A DNA stretch of 64,000 nucleotides, taken from Gammaproteobacteria bacterium HGW-Gammaproteobacteria-2 (GTDB lineage Bacteria; Pseudomonadota; Gammaproteobacteria; Xanthomonadales; Xanthomonadaceae). Position 1 is the stretch's first letter; each line of letters starts with the position of its first letter. The notes beneath the pieces are model-generated. The model ran no database searches. It saw only the letters and a list, made by a program, of their open reading frames with translations, and was not told the origin of the DNA. Shown in pieces: positions 55,251-63,224 of the stretch. Position numbers and translations under genes: made by a program. The stretch lies in NCBI GenBank assembly GCA_002840015.1, contig PGZE01000031.1:1-64000 (forward strand), written 5' to 3'.

Positions 55251-55637
55251 TCAGACCGCACTTTCGCGAAGCTGGAAGATATTGCCCTCGGGGTCGTATG
55301 CGTTACGAACGACGAATTCATGGCCTTGCCACTGCTCTGGAAGGACCTGCCCACCCAAAGCGTGAGCCGACTCCGCCGCGATAGCAAGACTGGGCACGGT
55401 GCAGAAAAACTTGATCGCGGCGGGATCGCGAAGCTGCGGTGGGGTTGCGATCACAACCCGCGATGCAAGATGCGGAGGCATAGCGTGGACGATGAGCTGT
55501 AAATCCGGTGAGCGGAGCACGATCATCTGAACGGTGCGATGCGCGGCAGTCATGCCGAGAACAGACTGATAGAAGCCCGAAAGACGATCAAGGTCCTTGG
55601 CGTAGACGAAGATGCCTGCACGCGATGGTGATGACAC
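55251..55637 (-). CDS. VOC-family (glyoxalase-like) protein
   Basis: GTG 55637 with CCAGGAG upstream gives 128 residues. The fold motifs are AGIFVYAKDLDRLSGFYQSVLGM and NAYDPEGNIFQLRESAV, with a glutamine-rich centre. VOC proteins include glyoxalases and resistance proteins; the metal ligands are not complete enough to assign activity. Confidence 0.8.
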   Translation of the reverse strand: MSSPSRAGIFVYAKDLDRLSGFYQSVLGMTAAHRTVQMIVLRSPDLQLIVHAMPPHLASRVVIATPPQLRDPAAIKFFCTVPSLAIAAESAHALGGQVLPEQWQGHEFVVRNAYDPEGNIFQLRESAV

Positions 55638-55811
55638 GACGACTCCTGGTTGTGAGGTGAGCTTGCGACGATGGTTATTGTGCGGCTCGCGATCATTCTT
55701 CGTTGGCCACGACACCAGCAATCGCGCGAACATGGTGCGCTGTCAATCGTGCTGGCGAACACTGGTCGCCCAAGTTTTGCTCCATCAGGAATCAGAAAGT
55801 GGGGGCGTCGC

Positions 55812-56216
55812 TCACGTGCCGACACCTTGGTAAAAGCCGCGCTCCGAAAGGAGACGGTCGTCCTGTAAGTCTAAATAGACAACCGTGCCACCAGTCGAAT
55901 AGTTGGTGTGAGTAACCTTGTGATCGTCGATGTTGAAAGGACGCGCGAGCGTTTTCAAAGATGCGCAATCGATGATCCACGGCCAAGACCGACCCCAGAT
56001 TTCAACGCTCTCCCGCTGGTTGTCCCTGCGAGCCCTCTAGAAGAGCATGCTGAATTGAATTTGGGGTTCGTTCTGCCGCAAATCCTTGACCAACTTTGCG
56101 AGCAGGATCGTGTCGCCACGTTGAAGCAACTTTGGCTTGCCTAGAAGCGCATGCTTCGAAGTTCTGAGTACACCAATCAGATGCTCCGCACTTGTCTTAA
56201 AGATGACGGTGGCCAT
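55812..56216 (-). pseudogene. Unrecognised ~134-codon gene interrupted by an in-frame TAG
   Basis: The frame starts MATVIFKTSAEHLIGVLRTS at 56216 and proceeds to FSMLF, then meets TAG at 56037-56039. The same frame stays open beyond it for 74 codons with protein-like content (ESVEIWGRSWPWIIDC, LARPFNIDDHKV) to a TGA at 55812. No bases need to be added, so a single K or Q codon to TAG change explains the break. The N-terminal style recalls small EVE-like or helicase-adjacent hypothetical proteins, but I cannot name a family. Confidence 0.6.
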
Positions 56217-56400
56217 AAAAGCCCTTATGCACGCTACACCAGATTCAGCCCCGCATCCGGGGCGTTGCACCGCATCGTCTGCCTCAGTTGGCTCTAGGTC
56301 AAGCCGATTCCGTTTGCTGCAACAACCACCTGGATGAAGGCGCCACGACCAATCAGAACGCCGCAACATGCAGTATCGCGATGGTGAGGACGCAAAACGT

Positions 56401-56424
56401 TACGCCCCCGGAACCGGGGGCGTA
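56401..56424 (-). terminator. Intrinsic terminator of the amidohydrolase operon
   Basis: TACGCCCCCGG and CCGGGGGCGTA form a perfect 11-bp stem with a two-base loop. On the minus strand it is followed by AACGTTTT, 38 bases after the stop of the last amidohydrolase gene. A second stem (GCCCCG/CGGGGC) lies at 56250-56265. The rest of this 246-base gap shows nothing. Confidence 0.75.
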
Positions 56425-56462
56425 GCGGGTTCGTGACGACTGCGGCAATCCATCTGGCCAAG

Positions 56463-57743
56463 TTATGGATACGCCCTCGGCAATGGCCCGGCGGCGCGCA
56501 GGTAGCGGTCGCGCAGCAGGGTCTGCCGCGATTGCATCGGCATCGCCTTGCCGCCGAGCCAGATCTGGCGGGCGGTGCTGCTCACGTCCAGCGGGTCGCT
56601 GGACCACAGTACCAGGTCGGCGAGTTTGCCGACTTCGATGCTGCCGATGCGATCACTCACGCCGAGTGCTTTCGCCGGCACTGCGGTGAGGCCGGCGAGG
56701 CCGGCTTCCCATGGCAGGCCGTTGGCTACTGCATTCCCGGCGAGCTGGCGAATCTTGCGTGCGTTGTGCGAGGCATCGCCGCCCTGGCTGAAACCGACAG
56801 CAACGCCGGCGGCATTCAGGCGGGCTGCGTTTTCCAGCGTGGCGCCGAGGCTGTCGAAGCTGTCGGGCAGGTTTTCCAGGCCATCGATCAATACCGGCAC
56901 CCTGGCGGCGGCCAGTTGCCTGGCCACCACCCAGCCTTCGGCGGCACCGACCAGCACGATGTTGAGTTTCTCGCGCTGGGCAATGTCAATCACGCGCAGG
57001 ATGTCGGCGGCGCGGTCAACGCCGATCAGCACCCGGCCATGGCCGAGATAACCGGCCAGCGTGCTGCGCCCGATCGGGGTGAGCAGGGTGTTGGCGCTGC
57101 CAACCGGTGCGGCGCTGCGGGCTTCGGCGATGGCTTGCGCCAGCAGCATGTATTCACCGGCGCGCGAGTTGCCGCCGAGCGGCGCGAGGTTGCCACCGAG
57201 ATTGACGAATAGCGCGCGTTGCCCGGTGAAAGCGTCGAAGCTGCCGTCGAGCCGCACCAAGCCGCCCTGGCCTGCGATGATCGAGCCGCCGGGCATGCTG
57301 CCGGCGACAAGCTGGGTGAAACTCAGGCCGCCCATGCGTGCCACCGGCAACAGGCTGGAGCGTGGGTTGTAGGCCAGCGTGACATCGAACTCGGGCCGCA
57401 TCTGCGCGGTTTGCGGCGGGATGGCGCCGAACGCCAGCGCGCTGTCGTTGGTGCTCGGTTCGGCGGAAACCTCCTCGATGCCGATGCCGGTGATGCCGGC
57501 GAACAGGCCCGGCGTCAATGGCGCGCCGTTGGCGTCGAAGAGGGTGGCACCCGCTGGCGTTGCAAGCTGCTTGCCGATGGCGCGGATGATGCCGCCTTGC
57601 ACCAGCACATCGGTTTGCTTCAGGGTGCCGGCAGGGCCGGCGGTGTGGACGGTGGCGTTGCGGATCAGCACATCTTGTGCCGTGGCAACAGCACTGGCGG
57701 CGAGCAGGGTGAAGGCGAAGACGCTGTGCGCGATGCGGTTCAT
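56463..57743 (-). CDS. Exported amidohydrolase-like protein
   Basis: The 426-residue protein has a signal peptide (AFTLLAASAVATAQ) and an amidohydrolase-superfamily frame (DVLIRNATVHT at the start; GSIEVGKLADLVLWSSDPLD and RQIWLGGKAMPM at the end). The usual metal-binding HxH after PGL is replaced (LTPGLFAGITGIG), so catalysis through the standard binuclear site is doubtful. Its start overlaps the stop of the companion gene (ATGA), so the two are coupled. Confidence 0.82.
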   Translation of the reverse strand: MNRIAHSVFAFTLLAASAVATAQDVLIRNATVHTAGPAGTLKQTDVLVQGGIIRAIGKQLATPAGATLFDANGAPLTPGLFAGITGIGIEEVSAEPSTNDSALAFGAIPPQTAQMRPEFDVTLAYNPRSSLLPVARMGGLSFTQLVAGSMPGGSIIAGQGGLVRLDGSFDAFTGQRALFVNLGGNLAPLGGNSRAGEYMLLAQAIAEARSAAPVGSANTLLTPIGRSTLAGYLGHGRVLIGVDRAADILRVIDIAQREKLNIVLVGAAEGWVVARQLAAARVPVLIDGLENLPDSFDSLGATLENAARLNAAGVAVGFSQGGDASHNARKIRQLAGNAVANGLPWEAGLAGLTAVPAKALGVSDRIGSIEVGKLADLVLWSSDPLDVSSTARQIWLGGKAMPMQSRQTLLRDRYLRAAGPLPRAYP

Positions 57744-59125
57744 GGTGATGTCTCCAGCCCAAGCATGAAATCTGAAACGGGGTGCCTGCTCGCATCGTTG
57801 TGGTCGTAGAGCAGGGCACCGTCGATGAACACCTTGTCCGCCTTGGCGTAGACGCTGAACGGGTTGCCGTTCCACACCACCACATCGCCCATCTTGCCGG
57901 CTTCCAGGGTGCCGGTGCGATCGAGCACGCCGAGCGCACGCGCGGCATTTTCGGTGAGCCAGCGGATCGCGCGTTCCGGTGCGATCGCGATACCGGCACG
58001 TTGCGCACTACCGATGACTTTTGCTGCCTCCTGGTTCAGGCGTTGAATTCCCTCTGCCGAATCCGAATGCACGATGGCGCAGCCGCCTTCGGGCCGGTCA
58101 ACCAGGGCAATGTTTTCTTCGATGCCGTCGAATGCTTCCATCTTGAAGCCCCACCAGTCGGCCCACAGCGCACCGCAGATGTGTTCGCTCGCCAACACGT
58201 CGGCCAGTTTGTAGGCTTCCACGCCGTGATGAAACGCCGCGATCTTGAAGCCGAACTCGTTGGCCAGATCGATCATGTTGGCCATTTCGTCGGCGCGATA
58301 GCAGTGGATGTGAACCTGGATTTCGCCATTGAGTGCGCCGGCAAGGGTTTCCAGGCGCAGGTCGCGCTTCGGTGCTTTGGCCGGATCGGCCTTTTTATCC
58401 TTGCCGGCCTTGGCCACGGCCTTGTCGTAGTCGGCCCACTGCTGGATGTAGTCACGTGCCTCAATGAACGCAGCGCGATAACCGGCCATATTGCCCATGC
58501 GTGTCATCGGCGCCTGCATGCGGGTGCCATAGACGCGCTTGGGGTTTTCGCCGCAGGCCATCTTCAGGCCATGTGGGGCAGCAGGAAACTTCATCGCCTG
58601 CATCGTGGTGGCCGGCACATTTTTCAGCGTTACCCCGCGACCGCCAATCAGGTTGGCCGAGCCGGGCAGTATCTGCATGCTGGTGATACCACCGGCAAGC
58701 GCTTTGGCAAAGCCGGGGTCCTGCGGCCATACGCCATGCTCGGCCCACACTTGCGCGGTGACCGGTGCAGTCATTTCATTGCCATCAGAATGGGCATTGA
58801 CGCCGGGGCTGGCGTAGACGCCAAGGTGCGAGTGTACGTCGATCAGCCCGGGGGTTACCCACTTGCCGCTGGCATCTATTTCAATAGTGTCAGCCGGTGC
58901 CTGCAAATTGCTGCCAACCGCTTGCACCTTGCCATCACGCAGCAGCACATCGGCATCGTCCAGACGCCCGCCATTGCCAATCAGCACCGTAGCATGGCGC
59001 AGCACGGTGGCAGCGGATGCGATGGGTTGATAGGTGCTGGGGAAGGGCTCGGTGGGAGCCGCAGCGGCGCATATCGGCAGGCACAGCCAGGCGCTGCTCA
59101 GCACGCTATAAATGGCAAAACGCAT
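57740..59125 (-). CDS. Exported amidohydrolase
   Basis: GGAG before ATG 59125 gives 461 residues with a signal peptide (SVLSSAWLCLPICAAAAP). The metal site motif is VTPGLIDVHSHLGVY (HxH), with further histidines in IQVHIHCYRADEMAN and FKIAAFHHGVEAYKLAD and an aspartate in AIVHSDSAEGI. It resembles exported imidazolonepropionase-like or dipeptidase-like enzymes. It pairs with the downstream HxH-less paralogue, possibly as a heteromer. Confidence 0.87.
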   Translation of the reverse strand: MRFAIYSVLSSAWLCLPICAAAAPTEPFPSTYQPIASAATVLRHATVLIGNGGRLDDADVLLRDGKVQAVGSNLQAPADTIEIDASGKWVTPGLIDVHSHLGVYASPGVNAHSDGNEMTAPVTAQVWAEHGVWPQDPGFAKALAGGITSMQILPGSANLIGGRGVTLKNVPATTMQAMKFPAAPHGLKMACGENPKRVYGTRMQAPMTRMGNMAGYRAAFIEARDYIQQWADYDKAVAKAGKDKKADPAKAPKRDLRLETLAGALNGEIQVHIHCYRADEMANMIDLANEFGFKIAAFHHGVEAYKLADVLASEHICGALWADWWGFKMEAFDGIEENIALVDRPEGGCAIVHSDSAEGIQRLNQEAAKVIGSAQRAGIAIAPERAIRWLTENAARALGVLDRTGTLEAGKMGDVVVWNGNPFSVYAKADKVFIDGALLYDHNDASRHPVSDFMLGLETSP

Positions 59126-59222
59126 GGTGTTCTCCACGAGGCGAAATGCCGAAGGTATCGACTTGTGGGTGCGATGCCAAGCTGCGGCGCATTACAATGC
59201 TGGCAAACGACGAGAGAAAAGC

Positions 59223-59993
59223 ATGAAAACAAAACAGGAAATCGTGACCAATTGGCTGCCGCGTTACACCGGCGTGGCGGTAGAAGAGTTTGGCAATCAT
59301 GTGTTGTTGACCAACTTTGGCGGCTACCTCGACATGTTCTGCAAGCTCACGGGAGCCGAGTTGCAAGGCGCGGATCGACCAATGCCCAGTGCCACCCACG
59401 ATGGCATCACCATGATCAACTTCGGCATGGGCAGCGCCAACGCGGCGACGGTGATGGATCTGCTCACTGCCTATGAACCCAAGGCGGTGTTGTTTCTCGG
59501 CAAATGCGGCGGCCTCAAGCGCAAAAACCAACTCGGCGATCTGATCCTGCCGATTGCCGCGATTCGCGGCGAAGGTACGTCAACCGATTATCTGTTGCCG
59601 GAAGTGCCGGCGTTACCGGCGTTTGCGTTGCAGCGCGGTGTTTCCACCATGATCCGCGACCTCGGCCACGATTACTGGACCGGTACGGTGTACACCACCA
59701 ACCGCCGCGTATGGGAACACGATGAAGACTTCAAGGATTACCTGCGCAAGCTGCGCTGCATGGCAATCGACATGGAAACCGCTACGATATTTTCGGTCGG
59801 CTTTGCCAACTCCATCCCTTCGGGCGCACTGCTACTGGTGTCGGATCAGCCGATGATCCCGGAAGGGGTGAAAACCGAAGCCTCCGACCGCAAGGTCAGC
59901 GATGGCTTTGTGGAAGCGCACATCACCATCGGTATCGAGGCACTCAAGCTGGTTCGCCGCCACGGCAAAAGCGTGAAGCACTTGCAGTTCTGA
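59223..59993 (+). CDS. AMP nucleosidase (short form)
   Basis: The 256-residue phosphorylase-superfamily protein matches short AMP nucleosidases that split AMP to adenine and ribose 5-phosphate. Motifs are INFGMGSANAATVMDLL, AVLFLGKCGGLKRK, and the C-terminal IDMETATIFSVGFAN and LLLVSDQPMIPEGVK. A nucleoside phosphorylase role is the alternative. It is divergent from the amidohydrolases. Confidence 0.85.
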   Translation: MKTKQEIVTNWLPRYTGVAVEEFGNHVLLTNFGGYLDMFCKLTGAELQGADRPMPSATHDGITMINFGMGSANAATVMDLLTAYEPKAVLFLGKCGGLKRKNQLGDLILPIAAIRGEGTSTDYLLPEVPALPAFALQRGVSTMIRDLGHDYWTGTVYTTNRRVWEHDEDFKDYLRKLRCMAIDMETATIFSVGFANSIPSGALLLVSDQPMIPEGVKTEASDRKVSDGFVEAHITIGIEALKLVRRHGKSVKHLQF

Positions 59994-60009
59994 GTGGCGC
60001 CGCAGCACC

Positions 60010-60207
60010 CGTGGGGGCGCGCCCCAGATCAAGTCTGGGGCAGGCTCTGCGCGCATAGTTTCTTGCGGCATGGTTCGCCGGAGGGCCGGCTCCCACAGAA
60101 GCGCTGGTCCGCACCGCGGGCCACACGGTGGCTCCTGCAGGGGCGTTCACCGCTTTCGTGGGAGCGCGCCCGCGCGCGAAGCTTCTCGCGGCATGGTTCG
60201 CCGGTGG
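60010..60207. repeat. REP-like palindromic repeats, two copies
   Basis: Two related units fill the 273-base gap after AMP nucleosidase. The first has inverted ends GTGGGGGCGCGCCCC (from 60011) and GGGCCGGCTCCCAC (to 60096). The second begins GTGGGAGCGCGCCC at 60159. Both contain GCGGCATGGTTCGCCGG (60066-60082 and 60190-60206). They resemble the GTGGGAGCG repeats common in Xanthomonadales intergenic regions. Confidence 0.65.
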
Positions 60208-60266
60208 TCGAAAGCGCCGCTTTCCTTCGCTACGATTGATCGATTGCAACCGGCTGCCAGCGGCGA

Positions 60267-60581
60267 TTACCAGATGAAGCTCAATGCGATCAGATCGCCT
60301 TTGCCGTCGGCAATGCGGACTTTGCACTGCACCGTCTGCCTGGCCTCGTCGGTCATGCCGGGGCTGATGGTGATCGGCGCGGATAGCATCAACAGGCCAT
60401 TTTCGGCGACGTTGACGCTCGCGCGCAATGCGTCCTTGTCGATAGTGAATTTCTTGTCATTGAACTTCTCTGCAACCCCGTCGGTGCAGGTCTTCACTGC
60501 AAGTGATGCATCGTCGGTTGCGGCACAGCCAAGCATGAGCATTGTCACCAAAACTGCCACTGACGCCGTAGGCCATTTCAT
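60267..60581 (-). CDS. Small lipoprotein, function unknown
   Basis: GGAGG before ATG 60581 gives 104 residues with a lipobox LMLGC. The mature part (DDASLAVKTCTDGVAEKFND ... LIALSFIW) has two more cysteines and no recognised domain. It is flanked on both sides by REP-like repeats. Confidence 0.7.
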   Translation of the reverse strand: MKWPTASVAVLVTMLMLGCAATDDASLAVKTCTDGVAEKFNDKKFTIDKDALRASVNVAENGLLMLSAPITISPGMTDEARQTVQCKVRIADGKGDLIALSFIW

Positions 60582-60744
60582 GGCGCACCTCCATTGACGT
60601 TGAAGCCCCTCCGAGCAGCCGCAAGCGACCGTCGACCGCAACTGGCATGTGGCAAGTGCCGCATACCAAGGCGTACGTTAGCGTATTTGCTCCAATTGCG
60701 CCAATTGCTGTGCCCGTGTGTGCTGTGCCCCGTGGATCGCATCA

Positions 60745-60784
60745 GGCTCCCACAAAAAAAGTGCTGATTTGCCCCTGTGGGAGC
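60745..60784. repeat. REP-like palindrome, third copy
   Basis: GCTCCCACA (60746-60754) and TGTGGGAGC (60776-60784) are perfect inverted repeats around 21 bases including an A7 run. It belongs to the same GTGGGAGCG family as 60010-60207. The 302-base gap from 60582 to 60883 shows nothing else. Confidence 0.65.
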
Positions 60785-60883
60785 GCACCCTGTGCGCGAC
60801 CAAAAGACCTCAGCGGGGGCGGCTAAAACCGGGCAGCGAATGTGCAGCCCGCTGGCGCATTTGGCGTGCGGTGAATGGTGGCA

Positions 60884-61525
60884 TCAGCGTAAAAACGGCG
60901 CGACCTGCTCGGCCCACAGCGCGTAGCCGGCGGTATTCAGGTGCAATCCGTCGGGTCCGAATAATTCGCTGCGCGCATTGCCATACCTGTCGAGCATCGG
61001 CGTGAAAACGTCGATGTACGCGATGCCATCTTCGCTCTCGGCGAATCGCCGTATCCGCATGTTGGCGTCGCGTGCAGCAGCCATCAGGTGCGCACGCGCG
61101 GGGCTGGGCTTGATCGCAATGAACGCGATGGCGAGCTTCGGGAGGCTGACGAAGTCGGCGGCTACCTGCGCCGGCAGCAATCCTTCGGCAAGATCGTTGT
61201 CGCCAGCGTAAATCACAACCTGACGCGGTCGATAGCGCAACACGAGGAGGTCGGCCAAACGCTCGGCATCGGCAAGCTGCGAGCCACCAAATCCGCGGTT
61301 GAGAATGCCCGGGTTCGAGAAGACATGGTCCAGATTCGGCCACAGGCGGATGGATGAACTGCCGACGAAGACGATAGGCGCATTCGGCGGCGTTGTGGCC
61401 TGATCATCGGCGATGAAACGATTGAGCTCCGCTTGCCATGGGTCTACCTGAGCGCTCACCGGCTGCAGGGCCGCCGACAGTAGCAGCGTCAATGCCAGCA
61501 ATGCCCGGTGCGTCAACGACGCCAT
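60884..61525 (-). CDS. SGNH/GDSL-family hydrolase, exported
   Basis: The 213-residue protein from ATG 61525 has a signal peptide (LLALTLLLSAALQPVSAQ). SGNH blocks are VFVGSSSIRLWPNL (Ser), GFGGSQLAD (Gly), YAGDNDLAEG (Asn) and DGLHLNTAGYALWA (Asp/His), so it is likely an active esterase. It lies 28 bases downstream of the LacI regulator gene, same strand, consistent with a carbohydrate-esterase role in the same sugar locus. Confidence 0.88.
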   Translation of the reverse strand: MASLTHRALLALTLLLSAALQPVSAQVDPWQAELNRFIADDQATTPPNAPIVFVGSSSIRLWPNLDHVFSNPGILNRGFGGSQLADAERLADLLVLRYRPRQVVIYAGDNDLAEGLLPAQVAADFVSLPKLAIAFIAIKPSPARAHLMAAARDANMRIRRFAESEDGIAYIDVFTPMLDRYGNARSELFGPDGLHLNTAGYALWAEQVAPFLR

Positions 61526-61553
61526 TTTTGCCGAACCTCCGTGCGGGCGGCAA

Positions 61554-62642
61554 TCAAGCACGGCGAATGGCCGCAGCGCTTCGCTTCCCAGCCAAAGGAG
61601 CTGCTGTTGTGTCACGTTTGACAAGCGGTGCATCAAATATATGCAGCTGTGCCTTGGGCACTTTCGTAGCTGTGCCGTTGTCCTTGATCGCGTCCAGCAA
61701 CATCAACGTTGCCTGCTTGCTCATGTGCGATATCGGCTGATGCACGGTTGTCATGGCCGGCCAAACCTCCCGCGATACCGGTGTGTCGTCGAAGCCGACA
61801 ATCGACAATTGCCGGGGAATTTCCACTCCGCGTTCATGTGCAACCTGGAGCACGCCGGCGGCCATTTCGTCGTTACTGGCAAAAATCGCGGTGGGCATTG
61901 CAGACATGTCGACAAAATACTCACCCGCCGAGCGGCCCGATTCGAAAGTAAACCGGCCATCGGCAACCAGTTTCGATTCCAGCGGGATACCGCCACGCTC
62001 CAAGCCATCGCAATAGCCTTGATAGCGCGCCATGCTGGCGCCGTGCATCGGGTCGCCCATCACAAACCCGATCCGCCGGTGCCCCAGTTCAAGCAGGTAT
62101 TCGACCACCCGTGTTGCGGCGTGGCGTTCATTGATGGCGACACCGAGGCCGGGTCTGCCGTCCATCGGCGAAAGCCTTACAAAGGGCAGACCCATGTCTT
62201 CCAGCGCCGTCAGCAACGCCGGAACATCGCCTACCGGCGGGATCAGGATCAAGCCATCGACGCGCGATTGCCGCGCAAAGTCGGTGGCGCTGCGCACCAA
62301 GTCGGGTTCGTCCGGTGAGCACAGGTGCATTGCCAGGCCGTATCCCGACTCGCGGCAGGCTTCAAGCAGGCCCGATAGCACGTGGAACAAATAGTTCGGA
62401 CTTGGATTGTTGTAGACCAGCCCAACCATGTGCGAGCGGCGTCCAGCAAGGCCACGTGCGGACAGGTTGGGCAGGTAATCCAGCGCTTTGACGGCATTCA
62501 ACACCCGCTGCTGGGTTGCAGCACGCACGTTTGGCTCGCGATTGAGCACGCGCGACACCGTCTTGATCGATACGCCGGCCAAGTCGGCTACCTGATCAAT
62601 CGTGGCTTCGCCTTTTGCCCGCTTGCTTTTTTTGACTGTCAC
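61554..62642 (-). CDS. LacI-family transcriptional regulator
   Basis: GAGGAAACGAC before GTG 62642 fixes the start of a 362-residue regulator. The N-terminal LacI helix-turn-helix is ATIDQVADLAGVSIKTVSRVLN, and the C-terminal sugar-binding domain ends AQLHIFDAPLVKRDTT. It is divergent from the TonB receptor gene and upstream of the SGNH hydrolase. Two operator-like sites in the divergent spacer suggest it controls itself and the receptor. Confidence 0.93.
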   Translation of the reverse strand: MTVKKSKRAKGEATIDQVADLAGVSIKTVSRVLNREPNVRAATQQRVLNAVKALDYLPNLSARGLAGRRSHMVGLVYNNPSPNYLFHVLSGLLEACRESGYGLAMHLCSPDEPDLVRSATDFARQSRVDGLILIPPVGDVPALLTALEDMGLPFVRLSPMDGRPGLGVAINERHAATRVVEYLLELGHRRIGFVMGDPMHGASMARYQGYCDGLERGGIPLESKLVADGRFTFESGRSAGEYFVDMSAMPTAIFASNDEMAAGVLQVAHERGVEIPRQLSIVGFDDTPVSREVWPAMTTVHQPISHMSKQATLMLLDAIKDNGTATKVPKAQLHIFDAPLVKRDTTAAPLAGKRSAAAIRRA

Positions 62643-62800
62643 GTCGTTTCCTCATGTTCACGCCAACGGCCCGTTATCGCCGTTTCCCGCGATCCGCGCT
62701 GATCCTGTGGGTCAACGCGTCGAACCTTTGCGCATGCGCCGAAACGCACAGTTGCTGGCGGCCTGTTTCGGCACTGCAAGGCGCCTGATGGTAGTCGTTT

Positions 62801-62818
62801 ATTGACAGCGTTGTAAAC
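62801..62818. promoter_or_regulatory. Candidate LacI operator, lacI-proximal
   Basis: ATTGACAGCGTTGTAAAC resembles the AATGACARCGYTGTCATT-type operator that I recall for NagR/NagQ LacI regulators, matching 14 of 18 positions. It lies about 160 bases before the lacI start in the 582-base divergent spacer. Confidence 0.45.
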
Positions 62819-62840
62819 ATTACTGTCCATGATCTGCCGG

Positions 62841-62871
62841 AAAGCCGTTGGATAGCACGTCGGCTTTTTTT
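62841..62871 (+). terminator. Terminator-like hairpin inside the divergent spacer
   Basis: AAAGCCG and CGGCTTT form a 7-bp stem with a 13-base loop followed by a T7 run, the structure of a rho-independent terminator on the plus strand. No gene precedes it, so it may end a small RNA or a leader transcript. The rest of the spacer shows an AT-rich stretch at 62889-62925. Confidence 0.55.
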
Positions 62872-63020
62872 GTGCTGCGCAGCAAAAAATGTGTATTAAG
62901 ATACTGATATAAAACGGCAAAATAAAGCGCGCGCGACCCCATCGGCGGGCGCCGTACGCTACATGTTGGTGTGTGACGCTCGCAACGAGCGGCGTAAACT
63001 GGGCAAATATTGCTTTGTCT

Positions 63021-63038
63021 ATTGTCAGCGCTGTCATT
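63021..63038. promoter_or_regulatory. Candidate LacI operator, TonB-receptor side
   Basis: ATTGTCAGCGCTGTCATT matches 16 of 18 positions of the same recalled consensus. It overlaps a possible promoter (TTGTCA, 16 bases, TAAGGT) reading toward the TonB receptor about 190 bases downstream. Confidence 0.55.
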
Positions 63039-63224
63039 TTGCGCTAAGGTCAATCCGCGCTCATTTCCACGCCTGCACTGGTTGGCAGTCGAAACTTGGA
63101 TTGGGGCTTGATGTTAGGGCAAATACAGAACGCTCGTCCGGCTACCGGAGCCGTCGGGAGGGTGAGCAACGGGATCGTTCGTTTCCGCTGCAATCGGCTC
63201 TGAAATACCCTTTGGGAGGGGATC

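Noticed and set aside
62639-63037. 132-codon minus-strand frame in the lacI/TonB spacer
   Set aside because: It crosses the candidate operators and hairpin, has no ribosome binding site and no protein-like pattern.
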